Source of the DNA: an uncultured Opitutales bacterium
GTDB taxonomy: Bacteria > Verrucomicrobiota > Verrucomicrobiia > Opitutales > Intestinicryptomonadaceae
Direction: 5' to 3'
NCBI GenBank assembly: GCA_944389195.1
Contig: CALXLM010000025.1
Location: 59,602-123,601 of the forward strand
DNA length: 64,000 nucleotides
Both the position numbers and the translations under genes were made by a program. Shown piece by piece: positions 27,172-36,375 of this stretch. A model generated the notes under the pieces. The model was not told the origin of the DNA. It saw only the letters and a program-made list of their open reading frames with translations, and ran no database searches. Position 1 is the first letter of the stretch; each line of letters starts with the position of its first letter.

Positions 27172-27198
27172 AAAATCCGCGCTGTGCGGATTTTTTTT
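27172..27198 (+). terminator. terminator of tRNA-Arg
   Basis: AATCCGC-GCTGT-GCGGATT hairpin followed by eight T at 27191-27198. It is a textbook rho-independent terminator placed directly after the tRNA. Confidence 0.9.
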
Positions 27199-27360
27199 CA
27201 GCATGTTTTCTGTTCGTGAAAGCTAAGTTCTTTGGCCGTTCTTTCGATAAAAGACAAAAAGCCTTCTGCCTCGCATAAATTATTTGGCGGCGGAAACCTT
27301 GGCGTTTTCACGCGTTCTAAGAACTACTGTACTGTAACATTTAACTTGAAACGTTAGAAT

Positions 27361-29685
27361 ATGGACGCACATTCCCCAGCGCTTTTGTTGAAAGATTTGG
27401 CAGTAGTCATAGTGTCGGCTACGCTGTCAATGCGGATATTTTCGCTGTTGAAGCTGCCCCAGCTTCTCGGATTCATACTTGTGGGTATCATACTTTCGCC
27501 AGTGGCAGACGTTATAAGCTCGGCAGATAATATAGCCGCGCTCGGGGAACTCGGCGTAATGCTTATGATGTTCTTCGTCGGTATGGAGTTTAACCTCGAA
27601 AGGCTTAAGAAAGTTTTTGCGCCGAGCTTGTTTGGCATAGCCTTTCAAATAGTGGCCATGGGCATACTCGGCATGGTTTCGGCGGAAATGCTCGGCCTTT
27701 CGAAAACGGACGGCATCTTTCTGGGCGGCGTGTTAGCAATGAGTTCAACGATAGTCATTGTGGAGATTTTTGCGCAGCGCAGAGACCTTTCCAAATTGTA
27801 CGCCCAGATAGCAATCGGAATATTGATTATCGAGGATATATTTGCGGTTTTTCTTATTGTGGTTTTGTCGGGCCTTTCGTCGGGCGGGCTTCCCGGCATC
27901 GGCGAACTGTTCAGGTCAACGCTTTCGATTCTGAGCTTCATGATAACGATTTTTGTCGTAGGGAAACTCGTTGTGCCGAGGCTATTGTATAAATTTGCGC
28001 TTTCGGGGAACAGACAGGAGCTTATCATGCTGGTTTTTTGCCTCATTCTCGGGCTCGGCGAGCTTGCTGAAATGTCCAATCTCTCGCTCTCGCTCGGGGC
28101 GTTTATGGCAGGCTCTATCATATCGGGTTCCGATGCGGCAAGAAAAGTGGAGCACATTGTCGATCCCTTTAGAAATCTTTTTGTGGCGCTTTTTTTCGTG
28201 TCTGTCGGCACTCAAATAAACCCTTCCACAGCTGTTGACTTGTGGCTTCCGATTTTGATTATTTCGGGGTGCGTGATTGCATTTCAGACACTGGCATGCT
28301 TTTGCGGCATAACTTTGGCGGGAGTACGCTGCCGCGACGCGTATCTTGCTTCGATTAACAAGGCGCAAATCGGCGAATTCAGCTTTGTCATAGCTGGCTT
28401 GGGCATTTCGAGCGGAATTATGGATCCATCTATAATGGTTATCGCAATGGGAGTTTCGTTTTTGACGGTATTTGCCAATCCGTTTATTGCCGCGAGATCC
28501 GAAACTGTTATGTCTTTTGCGAAATCGCTTGCGCCGAAAAAACTGCTCGACGCTCTCGATATCTATAGAAAGGCGGTATCGGGCATGTCCCGTTCGGCGG
28601 CCGGAAGCGCAAAGCTGCGCGAATTTCTTCCGAGCGTGGCGGCCATATTTATATATACGCTGATATTTAGCGGAGTCATGTTTGCAGCGGCCCACATAGC
28701 GGGGGTGATAAGGAGCGAAAGCACGCCGTATCCGGATTGGATGGCATTTGGGATATGGATGGCCGCCGCCGCCCTTTCCATGCCTCCGCTTGCGGGAGTA
28801 TTGAAGGCTTCGGGAAACTGTGCCGCAAAAATAGTTTCCATAACATATGGACGCTACAATCTGGTTTCCGGAGACGAAAACAGGCTGCACGCCTTTTTAA
28901 GGGGTGTATTTTCGGCTTTTGTCATGTTAATTTTCGCCTCCGTTTACTTTGTTTTCGTGTTCAATTTTTTGCCGATAGGCGACGCTTTTGCAACGTTTGG
29001 GGCTACGTTGCTTTTCATGGCTCTGTTTTTTAGGAGAATATTGTCTAATTTCAGGCATTCCATGGAGGGGCGTTTTTCTTCCGTTTTAAAAAACCACCTC
29101 GAAAATGCCGAACACAACCGGCGCGAAGCCATTTTGGACAGTGTGCGCGCAAGCCGCGCTTGGGCAAAAAACATCGCCGAAATAGAGATAGGCGAGTTTT
29201 CCGAGGCTGCCGGGCGCACTGTGGGCGAATTGGGGATACGCAGCGGAACGGGAGCTGAAGTGGCGGCGGTAAAGCGCGGCGCGTTTTCAATATACGACAT
29301 TTCGGCGGATACGCGGCTGTTCCCGGACGATATTGTGATTTTGTGCGGAACTGACAGGCAGATAGCGGAAGCCGAGAAAATATTGGAGCGCGTTTCCTCT
29401 GCGCCGCAACCGCAAGCTTCGTGCGCACCAGGGCCTGCGGGCCTTGCGGTGCTCAGTATTTCCGAAAATTCAGGGCTGATAGGCGAAAGCCTCAAAAGTG
29501 CGGCACTTCCTGCAAAATACGGTGTAAAGGTTATGGGGATTTTATATAGCGGCTCCGACCAGCCCTCTCAGCCGGATCCTTCGCGCCCCTTGGAGGCCGC
29601 TGACAGGCTTCTTTGCATGGGGACGCGCGGCGGCATCGAAAGGTTGTCGTCCGATATGAATCTGCTTTCTGATTCCGCGCCATAA
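27361..29685 (+). CDS. CPA2 family cation:proton antiporter (Kef type)
   Basis: A 774-residue inner-membrane antiporter. The N-terminal 12-13 span domain (residues about 1-390) begins with LKDLAVVIVSATLSMRIF and carries the CPA2-type GVMLMMFFVGMEF and FLGGVLAMSSTIVIVE segments. A second hydrophobic block follows (about 420-560). The C-terminus has a TrkA-C domain (AEIEIGEFSEAAGRTVGELG to LFPDDIVILCGT, about 610-680) and another Cys-poor tail. KefB/C-like proteins exchange K+ or Na+ for H+ and protect against stress. The ancillary flavodoxin-like subunit gene is absent. It stands alone, 163 bases after the tRNA terminator. Confidence 0.85.
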   Translation: MDAHSPALLLKDLAVVIVSATLSMRIFSLLKLPQLLGFILVGIILSPVADVISSADNIAALGELGVMLMMFFVGMEFNLERLKKVFAPSLFGIAFQIVAMGILGMVSAEMLGLSKTDGIFLGGVLAMSSTIVIVEIFAQRRDLSKLYAQIAIGILIIEDIFAVFLIVVLSGLSSGGLPGIGELFRSTLSILSFMITIFVVGKLVVPRLLYKFALSGNRQELIMLVFCLILGLGELAEMSNLSLSLGAFMAGSIISGSDAARKVEHIVDPFRNLFVALFFVSVGTQINPSTAVDLWLPILIISGCVIAFQTLACFCGITLAGVRCRDAYLASINKAQIGEFSFVIAGLGISSGIMDPSIMVIAMGVSFLTVFANPFIAARSETVMSFAKSLAPKKLLDALDIYRKAVSGMSRSAAGSAKLREFLPSVAAIFIYTLIFSGVMFAAAHIAGVIRSESTPYPDWMAFGIWMAAAALSMPPLAGVLKASGNCAAKIVSITYGRYNLVSGDENRLHAFLRGVFSAFVMLIFASVYFVFVFNFLPIGDAFATFGATLLFMALFFRRILSNFRHSMEGRFSSVLKNHLENAEHNRREAILDSVRASRAWAKNIAEIEIGEFSEAAGRTVGELGIRSGTGAEVAAVKRGAFSIYDISADTRLFPDDIVILCGTDRQIAEAEKILERVSSAPQPQASCAPGPAGLAVLSISENSGLIGESLKSAALPAKYGVKVMGILYSGSDQPSQPDPSRPLEAADRLLCMGTRGGIERLSSDMNLLSDSAP

Positions 29686-29769
29686 CGAGGGGAACGCATA
29701 TTTTCCCGTTTGTATCGCGCAATTGTGCATTTTAAATTGCAATGAACGGTTTAATCGGGCCGAATTGGA

Positions 29770-29850
29770 CAATATTCAGCCACGCTGGAGAGGCTTTTCA
29801 TTGGCGGAATACGCATGTTGTCACAAACAGCAAGCTTTGCATGCAATATA
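29770..29850. repeat. degenerate dispersed repeat, copy 1
   Basis: About 80 bases between the antiporter gene and thiE resemble bases 54595-54669, with an identical CAGCAAGCTTT core, TTCATT and GCGGAA, in the same order and with few gaps (about two thirds of bases alike by eye). In one frame both read SLAE...KQQAL before diverging, so they may be remnants of one gene or mobile element. Confidence 0.5.
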
Positions 29851-29912
29851 AATTCAGAGCGCTTCCTGCAGAACCCACTGGTGGCCTTGCGACCGGCGCA
29901 TTATCGGCTGTT

Positions 29913-30584
29913 TTATCTGTCTTTGCTGAGAAATTTATCGACAAGTTTTATTACAGCCCCGCGCGTGTCGGGGGGGAGGAGCACATCAGATACGGCAACA
30001 ATTCTCTTGGCGCCCGCCCTGCGCACTTCGCCCGCAGTTTTTAAGTTTATTCCGCCGATGGCGAACCATGGTAGAGTAGGATTGCTTTGGGCTACGGCCC
30101 TTACGAGCCCGAGGCCTACGGCGGGCCTGCCCGGCTTGGTATTTGTCGCATAAACCGGGCCGACCGCAAAGTAATCGATGACGTCGCGCAATTCTTCGGC
30201 GGATTTAGCCTGTTCTTCGGAATGCGTTGAAAGGCCCAACACGCGCCTTTTGCCTATGATTTCGCGCGCCTGCCGCGGAGGGATATCGTCCTGCCCGATA
30301 TGCAGGCCGGCGTTTGGTATGATAGAACATATTTCGGCCGCGACTTGCGGGGAGTCGTTGATGATAAAATAAGGAGCCCCCTTTTTTCTGAAAAACGGGA
30401 GAATTTCAAAGGCCATTTCCCGCAGGCGCTCAACAGTTTCATTTTTCGCCCGCAGTTGGATTAATTTCGCGCCGGATTCGACAAGCATTCTGCATTTGTT
30501 TGCCATATCGCTTTCGGCCACATATCCCGTATCGAGGATTCCGTAAAATACGGCGTCGCGGAGAGAGTCTGAAAGTTCCGCCAT
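29913..30584 (-). CDS. thiE: thiamine-phosphate synthase
   Basis: A 223-residue TIM-barrel enzyme that joins HMP-PP and THZ-P to give thiamine phosphate. Motifs: GAKLIQLRAKNE (phosphate-binding and Lys), INDSPQVAAE, GLHIGQDDIP, LGLSTHSEEQA, DYFAVGPVYATNTKPG and the pyrophosphate loop AIGGINLKTAGEVRRAG. The length fits. It starts one base within the stop of the AmaP-like gene (TAATG), so translation is coupled, and it ends the minus-strand unit that also holds mqnP, mqnM and mqnL. No TPP riboswitch is visible. Confidence 0.93.
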   Translation of the reverse strand: MAELSDSLRDAVFYGILDTGYVAESDMANKCRMLVESGAKLIQLRAKNETVERLREMAFEILPFFRKKGAPYFIINDSPQVAAEICSIIPNAGLHIGQDDIPPRQAREIIGKRRVLGLSTHSEEQAKSAEELRDVIDYFAVGPVYATNTKPGRPAVGLGLVRAVAQSNPTLPWFAIGGINLKTAGEVRRAGAKRIVAVSDVLLPPDTRGAVIKLVDKFLSKDR

Positions 30585-31174
30585 TACTTGTCCTGCGAAT
30601 CTTTTTTCGGATCCTCTCCCGTATTGAAGAGGGTGTTGTCGTCGGACAATATGACGTCGTCGTCCCTATAATCGGGCGCGGGCGGCAAAAATTTTGTGGT
30701 CGGTTTATAGATAAGCCCTTTGAAACCGGTGACGCGGACGTCTATTCTTCCGAGCTTTTCCACGCCGAGATGCTCGCGGAACGCGGAAGTTAACGCCGAC
30801 TGCACTTCGCTTGTGGCGTCAGTAAGCTTTTGTCCGGATTCGAGCTTGAGGGAAACATTCATGCAAAGGCGCCCCCTGTGCGTATATATCTTTACGTCCG
30901 GCCTGTTCAGAGCGCCCAAGCTGTAGCATACGCTTTGCACGAGCTCGTCGAGGGCCTTGTGCGAAACTTCCACTACGCCGGCGCGGTTGTCGAAAAGTTT
31001 TATGGGCCTTCTGAATTTTCTAAATTTTCTTATGGCCACAAGGATGAGAAAAGCCAGCAGAGCGCCGCCGAGCATTTCGGGGGCGTTGGGTTGCGCCCAT
31101 GCGGTTTTCAGCAATTCGGTTGCCGCGTTTATCCATTCGACGGCGGTTTTCATGTAGGCGTCAATATTATTCAT
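30584..31174 (-). CDS. AmaP-like membrane-anchored Asp23/Gls24-fold protein
   Basis: A 196-residue protein with one N-terminal transmembrane segment (GGALLAFLILVAI, about residues 37-49) followed by basic RKFRKFRR and a soluble domain (about 65-150; VEVSHKALDELVQSVC to RIDVRVTGF) resembling the alkaline-shock membrane-anchor protein AmaP and Asp23-type folds. The C-terminus is acidic (DDNTLFNTGEDPKKD). In Firmicutes such proteins tether Asp23 near the envelope; here the partner is unknown. It lies between mqnL and thiE with a one-base overlap to thiE. Confidence 0.65.
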   Translation of the reverse strand: MNNIDAYMKTAVEWINAATELLKTAWAQPNAPEMLGGALLAFLILVAIRKFRKFRRPIKLFDNRAGVVEVSHKALDELVQSVCYSLGALNRPDVKIYTHRGRLCMNVSLKLESGQKLTDATSEVQSALTSAFREHLGVEKLGRIDVRVTGFKGLIYKPTTKFLPPAPDYRDDDVILSDDNTLFNTGEDPKKDSQDK

Positions 31175-31226
31175 TATAATATCCTTGTGGGGTGTAATTC
31201 AAAAGCAAGTGCGGCGTTTTTCAAGT

Positions 31227-33017
31227 TTATTTATCGAACGACAGGTCGTCGGGCCATTCGCGCCCATAGCCGTCGGCTTTTCCCTTTTTGCACGCGTCGA
31301 TCAGGCAGAGCCCGTCGGGCTTGATTAGTATGTCTCGCAAAGGGTCGGTGTTGTTGAAAATTTTCCAAAGAATTTTTGAATTGTCGGAGATGTCGATATC
31401 TGAGTCGAATAGGGCGAAGACGCGGAAAAATTCCGAAAACAATCCGTTTGACGCCGCTTTTTCGAGAATGTCGCGGCCGCGCGAATCCCCCTTTTCGATT
31501 GCGACCGCGCAGAATCCGCGTCTGGCTTCCATTCTTAAAAAGCCTTTTATGTTTTTGCCCAAAAAATCTCTCATGAGGGATATGTCGTCGTCCGACGGGG
31601 TGCGGAGTTTGCGGATTTTTCGCGGAGATTCGCTTTCGAGCCTTTCAGTGAGGTCTATTCCTATTTTTGATCCGCGCAAAGGTTCGGGGGACGAGTGGTC
31701 GAGGACGTCGAGAACGCCTTCGGACATGAATACGTCCGTATTCGGATCGAAATTGTCGAGCAGCTTTTTCCAGATGCGCTTCATGTCAGAAGGGTCGGTG
31801 TCGGCGCCGACGGCGACCACGGCTTTGCAGAAACTCATTTGCCCCTGGCCCCAAAGGCCCGATGCGAGTTTTTGGGCGTGCGCCGGATATTCCTTGTCCA
31901 TTGAAACTATGGAGATGTTGTGGAAAACGCCCTCCCACGGGAGAAAGTAGTCGCGTATTTCCGGCATTACGGCGCGTATTGCGGGTAAAAAAATCCTTTC
32001 GGTTGCCTTTGCCATGTAGCAGTCCTCCATGGGCGGAGGACCGACGAGGGTGGCGCAATAAATGGGGCTTTTTTTGCGCGTCAGCGCGGTGAGGTGGAAT
32101 ACGGGGTACATGTCGGCTTGGGAATAGTATCCGGTGTGGTCGCCGAACGGGCCTTCAAGCCTTCTTTCATCGCAGTCAACGTAGCCCTCGAGGACGAATT
32201 CCGCTTCCGCGGGCACCTCCATGTCGATGGTCACGCATTTTGCCATAGGTACGCCTTCCTTGCGGAAAAAACCCGCAAGCAGCAGTTCGTCCATTCCGCG
32301 GGGCATGGGGGCGGTCGCCGCGTATATGGTGGCTGGGTCGGCCCCTATCGCGACGGCGACCGGCATTCGTTTTTTCCGTTTAGAATATTCCCTGAAGAAA
32401 TGCGAGCCGTCCTTGTGCACGTGCCAGTGCATGCCCGTGGTAGAGCGGTCGTAAATTTGAAGCCTGTACATTCCCAGGTTGCGTTCGCTCCCGTCTGGAG
32501 ATTTTGTGAAAACGAGCGGCAGCGTTACGAATCTTCCGCCGTCGTGCGGCCAGCATTTTAAGACGGGGATTTCCGAAAGGTCGATTTGGCTTCCCGTCCT
32601 GACCACCTGCTGACAGGGAGGGCGCCCGCGAAATTTTTTGGGGGCTATGCGCGACAATGGAAAGACTTTTTTTGCAGCGCGCCAGAATTCCACGAGAGAC
32701 TTCGGAGGCTTTGTGCCCAGCAAATCGGAAATTTCCGCACCCGCGTCGGCGAGCTTTTCCAATCCGAGGGCGGCAGCCATTCTGGCGTCGCTCCCGAACA
32801 GGTTTACCGCGACGGGGAACGATTTTTTCCCGCCGTCGACCACGTTTTCAAAAAGCAGCGCCTTGCCTCCTCCGGGCTTTTTTGATTCCGCGTCGGCGTA
32901 TTTCGATATGCCGACGACCGGCGAAACTTCTTCGGTTATCCTGGCAAGTTCCCCCTTTGATTCGAGGTAGTCTATAAATTCCCCTATGTTTTTATAGCAG
33001 CTTTTCACAGTCCCCAT
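31227..33017 (-). CDS. mqnL: UbiD-like decarboxylase of menaquinone pathway (MqnL)
   Basis: A 596-residue prFMN-dependent decarboxylase of the UbiD family. Segments match UbiD: FENVVDGGKKSFPVAVN, CQQVVRTGSQIDLSEIP, GMYRLQIYDRSTTGMHWH, GPFGDHTGYYSQADMYPVF and TDPSDMKRIWKKLLDNFDPNTD. In the futalosine pathway the UbiD homologue is thought to remove the carboxyl from the prenylated dihydroxynaphthoate, and it needs the UbiX flavin prenyltransferase encoded next door. It is translationally coupled to ubiX (13-base overlap) and lies in the divergent unit opposite mqnEACDB. That this UbiD serves menaquinone rather than ubiquinone is inferred from the cluster. Confidence 0.88.
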   Translation of the reverse strand: MGTVKSCYKNIGEFIDYLESKGELARITEEVSPVVGISKYADAESKKPGGGKALLFENVVDGGKKSFPVAVNLFGSDARMAAALGLEKLADAGAEISDLLGTKPPKSLVEFWRAAKKVFPLSRIAPKKFRGRPPCQQVVRTGSQIDLSEIPVLKCWPHDGGRFVTLPLVFTKSPDGSERNLGMYRLQIYDRSTTGMHWHVHKDGSHFFREYSKRKKRMPVAVAIGADPATIYAATAPMPRGMDELLLAGFFRKEGVPMAKCVTIDMEVPAEAEFVLEGYVDCDERRLEGPFGDHTGYYSQADMYPVFHLTALTRKKSPIYCATLVGPPPMEDCYMAKATERIFLPAIRAVMPEIRDYFLPWEGVFHNISIVSMDKEYPAHAQKLASGLWGQGQMSFCKAVVAVGADTDPSDMKRIWKKLLDNFDPNTDVFMSEGVLDVLDHSSPEPLRGSKIGIDLTERLESESPRKIRKLRTPSDDDISLMRDFLGKNIKGFLRMEARRGFCAVAIEKGDSRGRDILEKAASNGLFSEFFRVFALFDSDIDISDNSKILWKIFNNTDPLRDILIKPDGLCLIDACKKGKADGYGREWPDDLSFDK

Positions 33018-33604
33018 TCCTTTACGGTGTCTTGTTCGAATCCCATCGACTGCACTATGCGCGCAGCGATCGTATCGGCCGCGTCGCCGGCTGTTTTAGG
33101 CTCGCCGTAAAACGATATGGCCGGAGGGAGTATGACCGCCCCCGCCATGCAGAGCGTTTCCATATTTCTGATGTGAGTGAGGGCCAGAGGGGTTTCCCGC
33201 GGGCACACCACAAGCCTTCTGCGTTCCTTAAGTGCGACTTCTGCCGCACGGACTATGAGATTGTCTGCTATTCCGCATGCGAGCTTGCCGAGGGTCTTCA
33301 TCGAACACGGAGCTATCGCCATGGCTTCAAATTTAAAGGATCCGCTCGCAGGCGGCGCGTCGAAATTGCGCTCGTCGAAAATCCTTATATTGGCGGGGAA
33401 TTCGCCTAAAACCGCATCAAACGCCGCGCGCGCGTCAGCCGCGCCGCGAATTTCGGCCGGTATTATCCGCGCGGCCGCGTCGCTTACAATGCAATATACG
33501 TCTACGTCCGCCCGGGCGAGCATTCCGGAGACTCTTATGCCGATTGTCACGCCCGAAGCCCCCGTGACGGCCACCACTGCGCGTTTTTTATTCATGGCGT
33601 ACAT
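33005..33604 (-). CDS. mqnM: UbiX-like flavin prenyltransferase (MqnM)
   Basis: A 199-residue flavoprotein-fold enzyme that makes prenylated FMN for the UbiD partner. The N-terminus KKRAVVAVTGASGVTIGIRV is the flavin-binding strand-loop, MAIAPCSMKTLGKLACGIADNLIVRAAEVALKE and CPRETPLALTHIRNMETL are UbiX segments, and ILPPAISFYGEP is conserved near the end. The start is either ATG 33604 or ATG 33595 (MNKKRA); the latter would be nearer the usual N-terminus. The gene begins 6 bases after mqnP and overlaps mqnL by 13 bases. Confidence 0.92.
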   Translation of the reverse strand: MYAMNKKRAVVAVTGASGVTIGIRVSGMLARADVDVYCIVSDAAARIIPAEIRGAADARAAFDAVLGEFPANIRIFDERNFDAPPASGSFKFEAMAIAPCSMKTLGKLACGIADNLIVRAAEVALKERRRLVVCPRETPLALTHIRNMETLCMAGAVILPPAISFYGEPKTAGDAADTIAARIVQSMGFEQDTVKEWGL

Positions 33605-33610
33605 AAAACA

Positions 33611-34471
33611 TCAAAGCAGATTTGTTGCAATGCCAAAAAACATGAGAATGGATATCGACGCGTTTTCGTAAAAGAAGACAAGCTGGGTTTTGTCTTCCCC
33701 CCGAATGGAGACTGCCGCCATGCCCGCGGCGTAAAGAAACGCTATAACCGCAACGCAGGCGTTGTATGCGGCGCCGAGCCCGTAAAGCGGGCCCGCGCAA
33801 TACAGGCAGCCTGCCGCGGCGGCGAACGAAAGCGCGGCTATGCATAGCGCGGCCCTGCGCCCGAATTTCGCCGGCACGGAATGAAGCCCATTTTTTCTGT
33901 CGAAATCGAGATCTTGAAGCGCGTAGATTATATCGAAGGCCGCTATATTGAAAAACAGCGCAAAACTTACGGAGAGTATTCTGGCGTCGAAATATCCGGT
34001 GGCGGCGATCCAAGCGCCCGCCGGCGCGAGCGCCAGCGACACACCCAAAATGTAATGCGAAGCCGCGGTGAATCGCTTTGCGTAGGAATAGCCGAAAAGC
34101 ACCGCAAGCGCGGGAAATGAAAGCAAAAGGCACAATGGGTTTAGCATGGCGGCCGAAAATACGAAAAGCGCCGCCGAAACCCCCGTAAAAACGAAGGCTT
34201 CCGCGACGGTTATTTCGCCGGTGACGGTCGGCCGCGATTTCGTGCGCGGGTTGATTGCGTCGAATTTGTGGTCGGCTATCCTGTTAAAGCCCATAGCAGC
34301 CGAGCGCGCCGCGGAAAACGCCAATATTGTCCATAAAATTTTCGCCCATCCCAGAGTATACCCCTCAATACTGGCCAGGCACAGCGCCGAAAGCGCGAAA
34401 GGCAGCGCAAAAAGCGTGTGCGCAAGCTTTATCATCTCCGCGTAGGTTTTTGCAGATTTAAAAAATTCCAT
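33611..34471 (-). CDS. mqnP: UbiA-type prenyltransferase (MqnP)
   Basis: A 286-residue polytopic membrane prenyltransferase with the UbiA Asp-rich motifs: FNRIADHKFDAINPRTKSRP (first, N-x3-D-x3-D) and LQDLDFDRKNG (second). It would attach the polyprenyl chain to 1,4-dihydroxy-6-naphthoate in the inner membrane, the step after the soluble futalosine enzymes. Its assignment to MqnP rather than MenA or UbiA rests on the neighbouring mqn genes. It is the first gene of the minus-strand unit, starting 82 bases from the divergent mqnE start. Confidence 0.88.
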   Translation of the reverse strand: MEFFKSAKTYAEMIKLAHTLFALPFALSALCLASIEGYTLGWAKILWTILAFSAARSAAMGFNRIADHKFDAINPRTKSRPTVTGEITVAEAFVFTGVSAALFVFSAAMLNPLCLLLSFPALAVLFGYSYAKRFTAASHYILGVSLALAPAGAWIAATGYFDARILSVSFALFFNIAAFDIIYALQDLDFDRKNGLHSVPAKFGRRAALCIAALSFAAAAGCLYCAGPLYGLGAAYNACVAVIAFLYAAGMAAVSIRGEDKTQLVFFYENASISILMFFGIATNLL

Positions 34472-34553
34472 GCCGCTATGTTTGCACCGCTCCGTCGGAA
34501 TCGCAAACTAAATCCGGCTTTTCGTGAAGGTAAAGAAAGTTGACAAATTTCAC
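34472..34553. promoter_or_regulatory. divergent control region of the menaquinone cluster
   Basis: The short space between the mqnP and mqnE start codons must hold both promoters. It contains an inverted repeat GTTTGC-N17-GCAAAC (34480-34508), a possible operator, and a TTGACA at about 34539, but the base 17 positions downstream is not a good -10 for the latter. The evidence is suggestive only. Confidence 0.35.
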
Positions 34554-35618
34554 ATGCGTTCCATTTTGGGTCGAATGGAAAATTTTGCGGATTCCCAGTT
34601 TAAGTCGAGGGTGGGGCGGCAAGAGGCACTCGAGCTTTTGACGGCGGCCGATTTGCCCGCGCTTGGCGAACGCGCGGACGCGTTAAGAAGGGAACGGCAC
34701 GGGTCCGCGGCGTATTACGCGGTAAACGCCGCCATTACATATTCCAATATCTGCCAGGCAATGTGTCCGATATGCTCATTTTCCCGCAGGGAGGGGCAGC
34801 CTGGAGCGTATTTGCTGTCTGCCGATGACGTGCGCAGACGGGCCTTTGCATTCTCGGAAATGGGCGCGGAGGAAATACACATAATTGGCGGCATATACCC
34901 TAAGCTTCCGTTTGAATATTATCTCGAAGTGGTGAAAGCCGTCAAATCGGCCGATCCTTCGCTTAATGTTGTCGCTTTCACCGTTTCGGAATGTTCTCTT
35001 ATGGCTCGGGTTTCCGGGCTCGGACTCGAAAGCGTCTTTTCCAGCCTCATCGACGCCGGAGTAAACGCGCTCCCGGGCGGCGGCGCGGAGATATTCGACG
35101 AGGCCGTGCGCAAAGTAATATCGCCCAACAAGCTTTCCGCCGAAGAATGGCTGGGGGCGATGCGCGCCGCGCACAAATGCGGGCTTAAGACGAACGCCAC
35201 TATGCTTTACGGGCATGTCGAAACTCCCGAGTCAGTTGTGGACCACCTGTTGCGCCTGCGCGAGCTTCAAGACGAAACCCGCGGATTTAAAGCTTTCGTG
35301 CCGCTGCCTTTCAGAAAAGGCGCAAGCCCCGTCCCGTCGAAGGCGTCGGGAGTTTACGACATAAGGATTTGCGCTTTGGCAAGGATAGTTTTGGACAACT
35401 TTCCGCATATCCGCGTTCCCGTTCCGCATTTCGGCGACAGAATGGCTCAAATTCTATTGAACTTCGGAGCCGACGATATAGGCGGAACGCACTGGAGGGA
35501 GGAGGTTGCAACTTCCGCTGGGGCCGTCCGTTCCGAGCGCACCGAGGATTTTATGCGCGGTGTTGTTGAGGGCGCCGGGTTTATGCCTAAAAAATGCAAT
35601 TCCAACTACAATGTATAG
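34554..35618 (+). CDS. mqnE: aminofutalosine synthase (radical SAM)
   Basis: A radical-SAM enzyme forming 6-amino-6-deoxyfutalosine (aminofutalosine) from 3-(1-carboxyvinyloxy)benzoate and SAM. The CxxxCxxC cluster loop is CQAMCPICSFSR, preceded by AAITYSNI, and the diagnostic block LPGGGAEIFDEAVRKVIS and ATMLYGHVETPESVVDHLLRLRELQDET matches MqnE. About 354 residues from ATG 34554; GTG 34524 and ATG 34575 are alternatives. The stop overlaps the mqnA start by 8 bases. It sits first in a five-gene mqnEACDB run. Confidence 0.92.
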   Translation: MRSILGRMENFADSQFKSRVGRQEALELLTAADLPALGERADALRRERHGSAAYYAVNAAITYSNICQAMCPICSFSRREGQPGAYLLSADDVRRRAFAFSEMGAEEIHIIGGIYPKLPFEYYLEVVKAVKSADPSLNVVAFTVSECSLMARVSGLGLESVFSSLIDAGVNALPGGGAEIFDEAVRKVISPNKLSAEEWLGAMRAAHKCGLKTNATMLYGHVETPESVVDHLLRLRELQDETRGFKAFVPLPFRKGASPVPSKASGVYDIRICALARIVLDNFPHIRVPVPHFGDRMAQILLNFGADDIGGTHWREEVATSAGAVRSERTEDFMRGVVEGAGFMPKKCNSNYNV

Positions 35619-36375
35619 TTTCGGGAAAGTTTCGTACATCAACAGCATGCCCCTGTTTTGTGCCGAATCTCGAGATTTCGACATAATCGAAGCCGTGCCC
35701 GCGCAGCTAAACGCCATGGCCGAAAGGGGTTGCCTCGACATATCGCTTGTTTCGCGCTGGATATATCCCAAATTGGAAAAAGATTACGCGATAGTCCCCA
35801 ATTTTTGCATCGGCGGGGACGGAGAAATCATGTCGGTGAAGATTTTTTCAAAAGTGCCGCTCTGTAAATTGCGCGGAAAATCGGTTTTTATAACCGGAGA
35901 AAGCGGCACTTCGGTGCGTGCGTTTAGATTCGCAATCGTAAAAAAATACGGCATAGACATTTTCGCACTCGAACGCGCCGACGCACGCGCCGCCGATGCC
36001 GTTTTGCTTATAGGAGACGCCGCTCTCGCCTTCGACGGAGCGGGGTATCCTTTTTCCTGCGACCTCGGGGAAATATGGAGGGAGGTCGCCGGAGTGGGCA
36101 TGATATACGCAGTGGCGGTCGTAAGGAGAGACATTTTCGAAGACGCGTCTTTGCTTGTTTCCGGTTTTTTTGAAAAGTCCCTCGCGGCATTCTCCCAAAA
36201 CAAAAAATATTGGACGGGTAAAGCGGCGGCGCGTTTTCGGGCAAATTGCGGCAAAGAAATCTCAGAGGATACTATCGGGCGCTACTATTCGCGCCTGGTC
36301 TATAAATTTGACGATTTGAATTTTGAAAGAAATTTTAGCTTTGTGGAAAACTTGAGGAAAGATGGATATCTTTGA
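35611..36375 (+). CDS. mqnA: chorismate dehydratase
   Basis: A 254-residue periplasmic-binding-protein-fold enzyme that dehydrates chorismate to 3-[(1-carboxyvinyl)oxy]benzoate, the first committed step of the futalosine route. ATG 35611 (MYSFGKVSYINSMPL) is chosen because GKVSYxNSMPL opens the family; the open frame further upstream overlaps mqnE in another phase. Other marks are CLDISLVSRWIYP, SGTSVRAFRFAIV and LIGDAALAFD. It overlaps mqnE by 8 bases and mqnC by 14 bases, so the enzymes are translationally coupled. Confidence 0.92.
   Translation: MYSFGKVSYINSMPLFCAESRDFDIIEAVPAQLNAMAERGCLDISLVSRWIYPKLEKDYAIVPNFCIGGDGEIMSVKIFSKVPLCKLRGKSVFITGESGTSVRAFRFAIVKKYGIDIFALERADARAADAVLLIGDAALAFDGAGYPFSCDLGEIWREVAGVGMIYAVAVVRRDIFEDASLLVSGFFEKSLAAFSQNKKYWTGKAAARFRANCGKEISEDTIGRYYSRLVYKFDDLNFERNFSFVENLRKDGYL

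Noticed and set aside
28288..28304. RpoN-like TGGCATGCTTTTGC inside the antiporter
   Set aside because: The GG and GC are nine bases apart instead of ten and it lies in coding sequence.
27982..28890. long antisense frames over the antiporter (and similarly over other large genes)
   Set aside because: They are mirrored by the strong coding signal on the other strand, with basic, low-complexity products typical of antisense frames.
30584..31226. TPP riboswitch for thiE
   Set aside because: thiE starts inside the preceding gene by one base and only 52 bases lie before that gene, too short and without the THI-box sequences.
35506..35610. upstream extension of mqnA
   Set aside because: The first 35 residues overlap mqnE in another frame and the family N-terminus is at ATG 35611.
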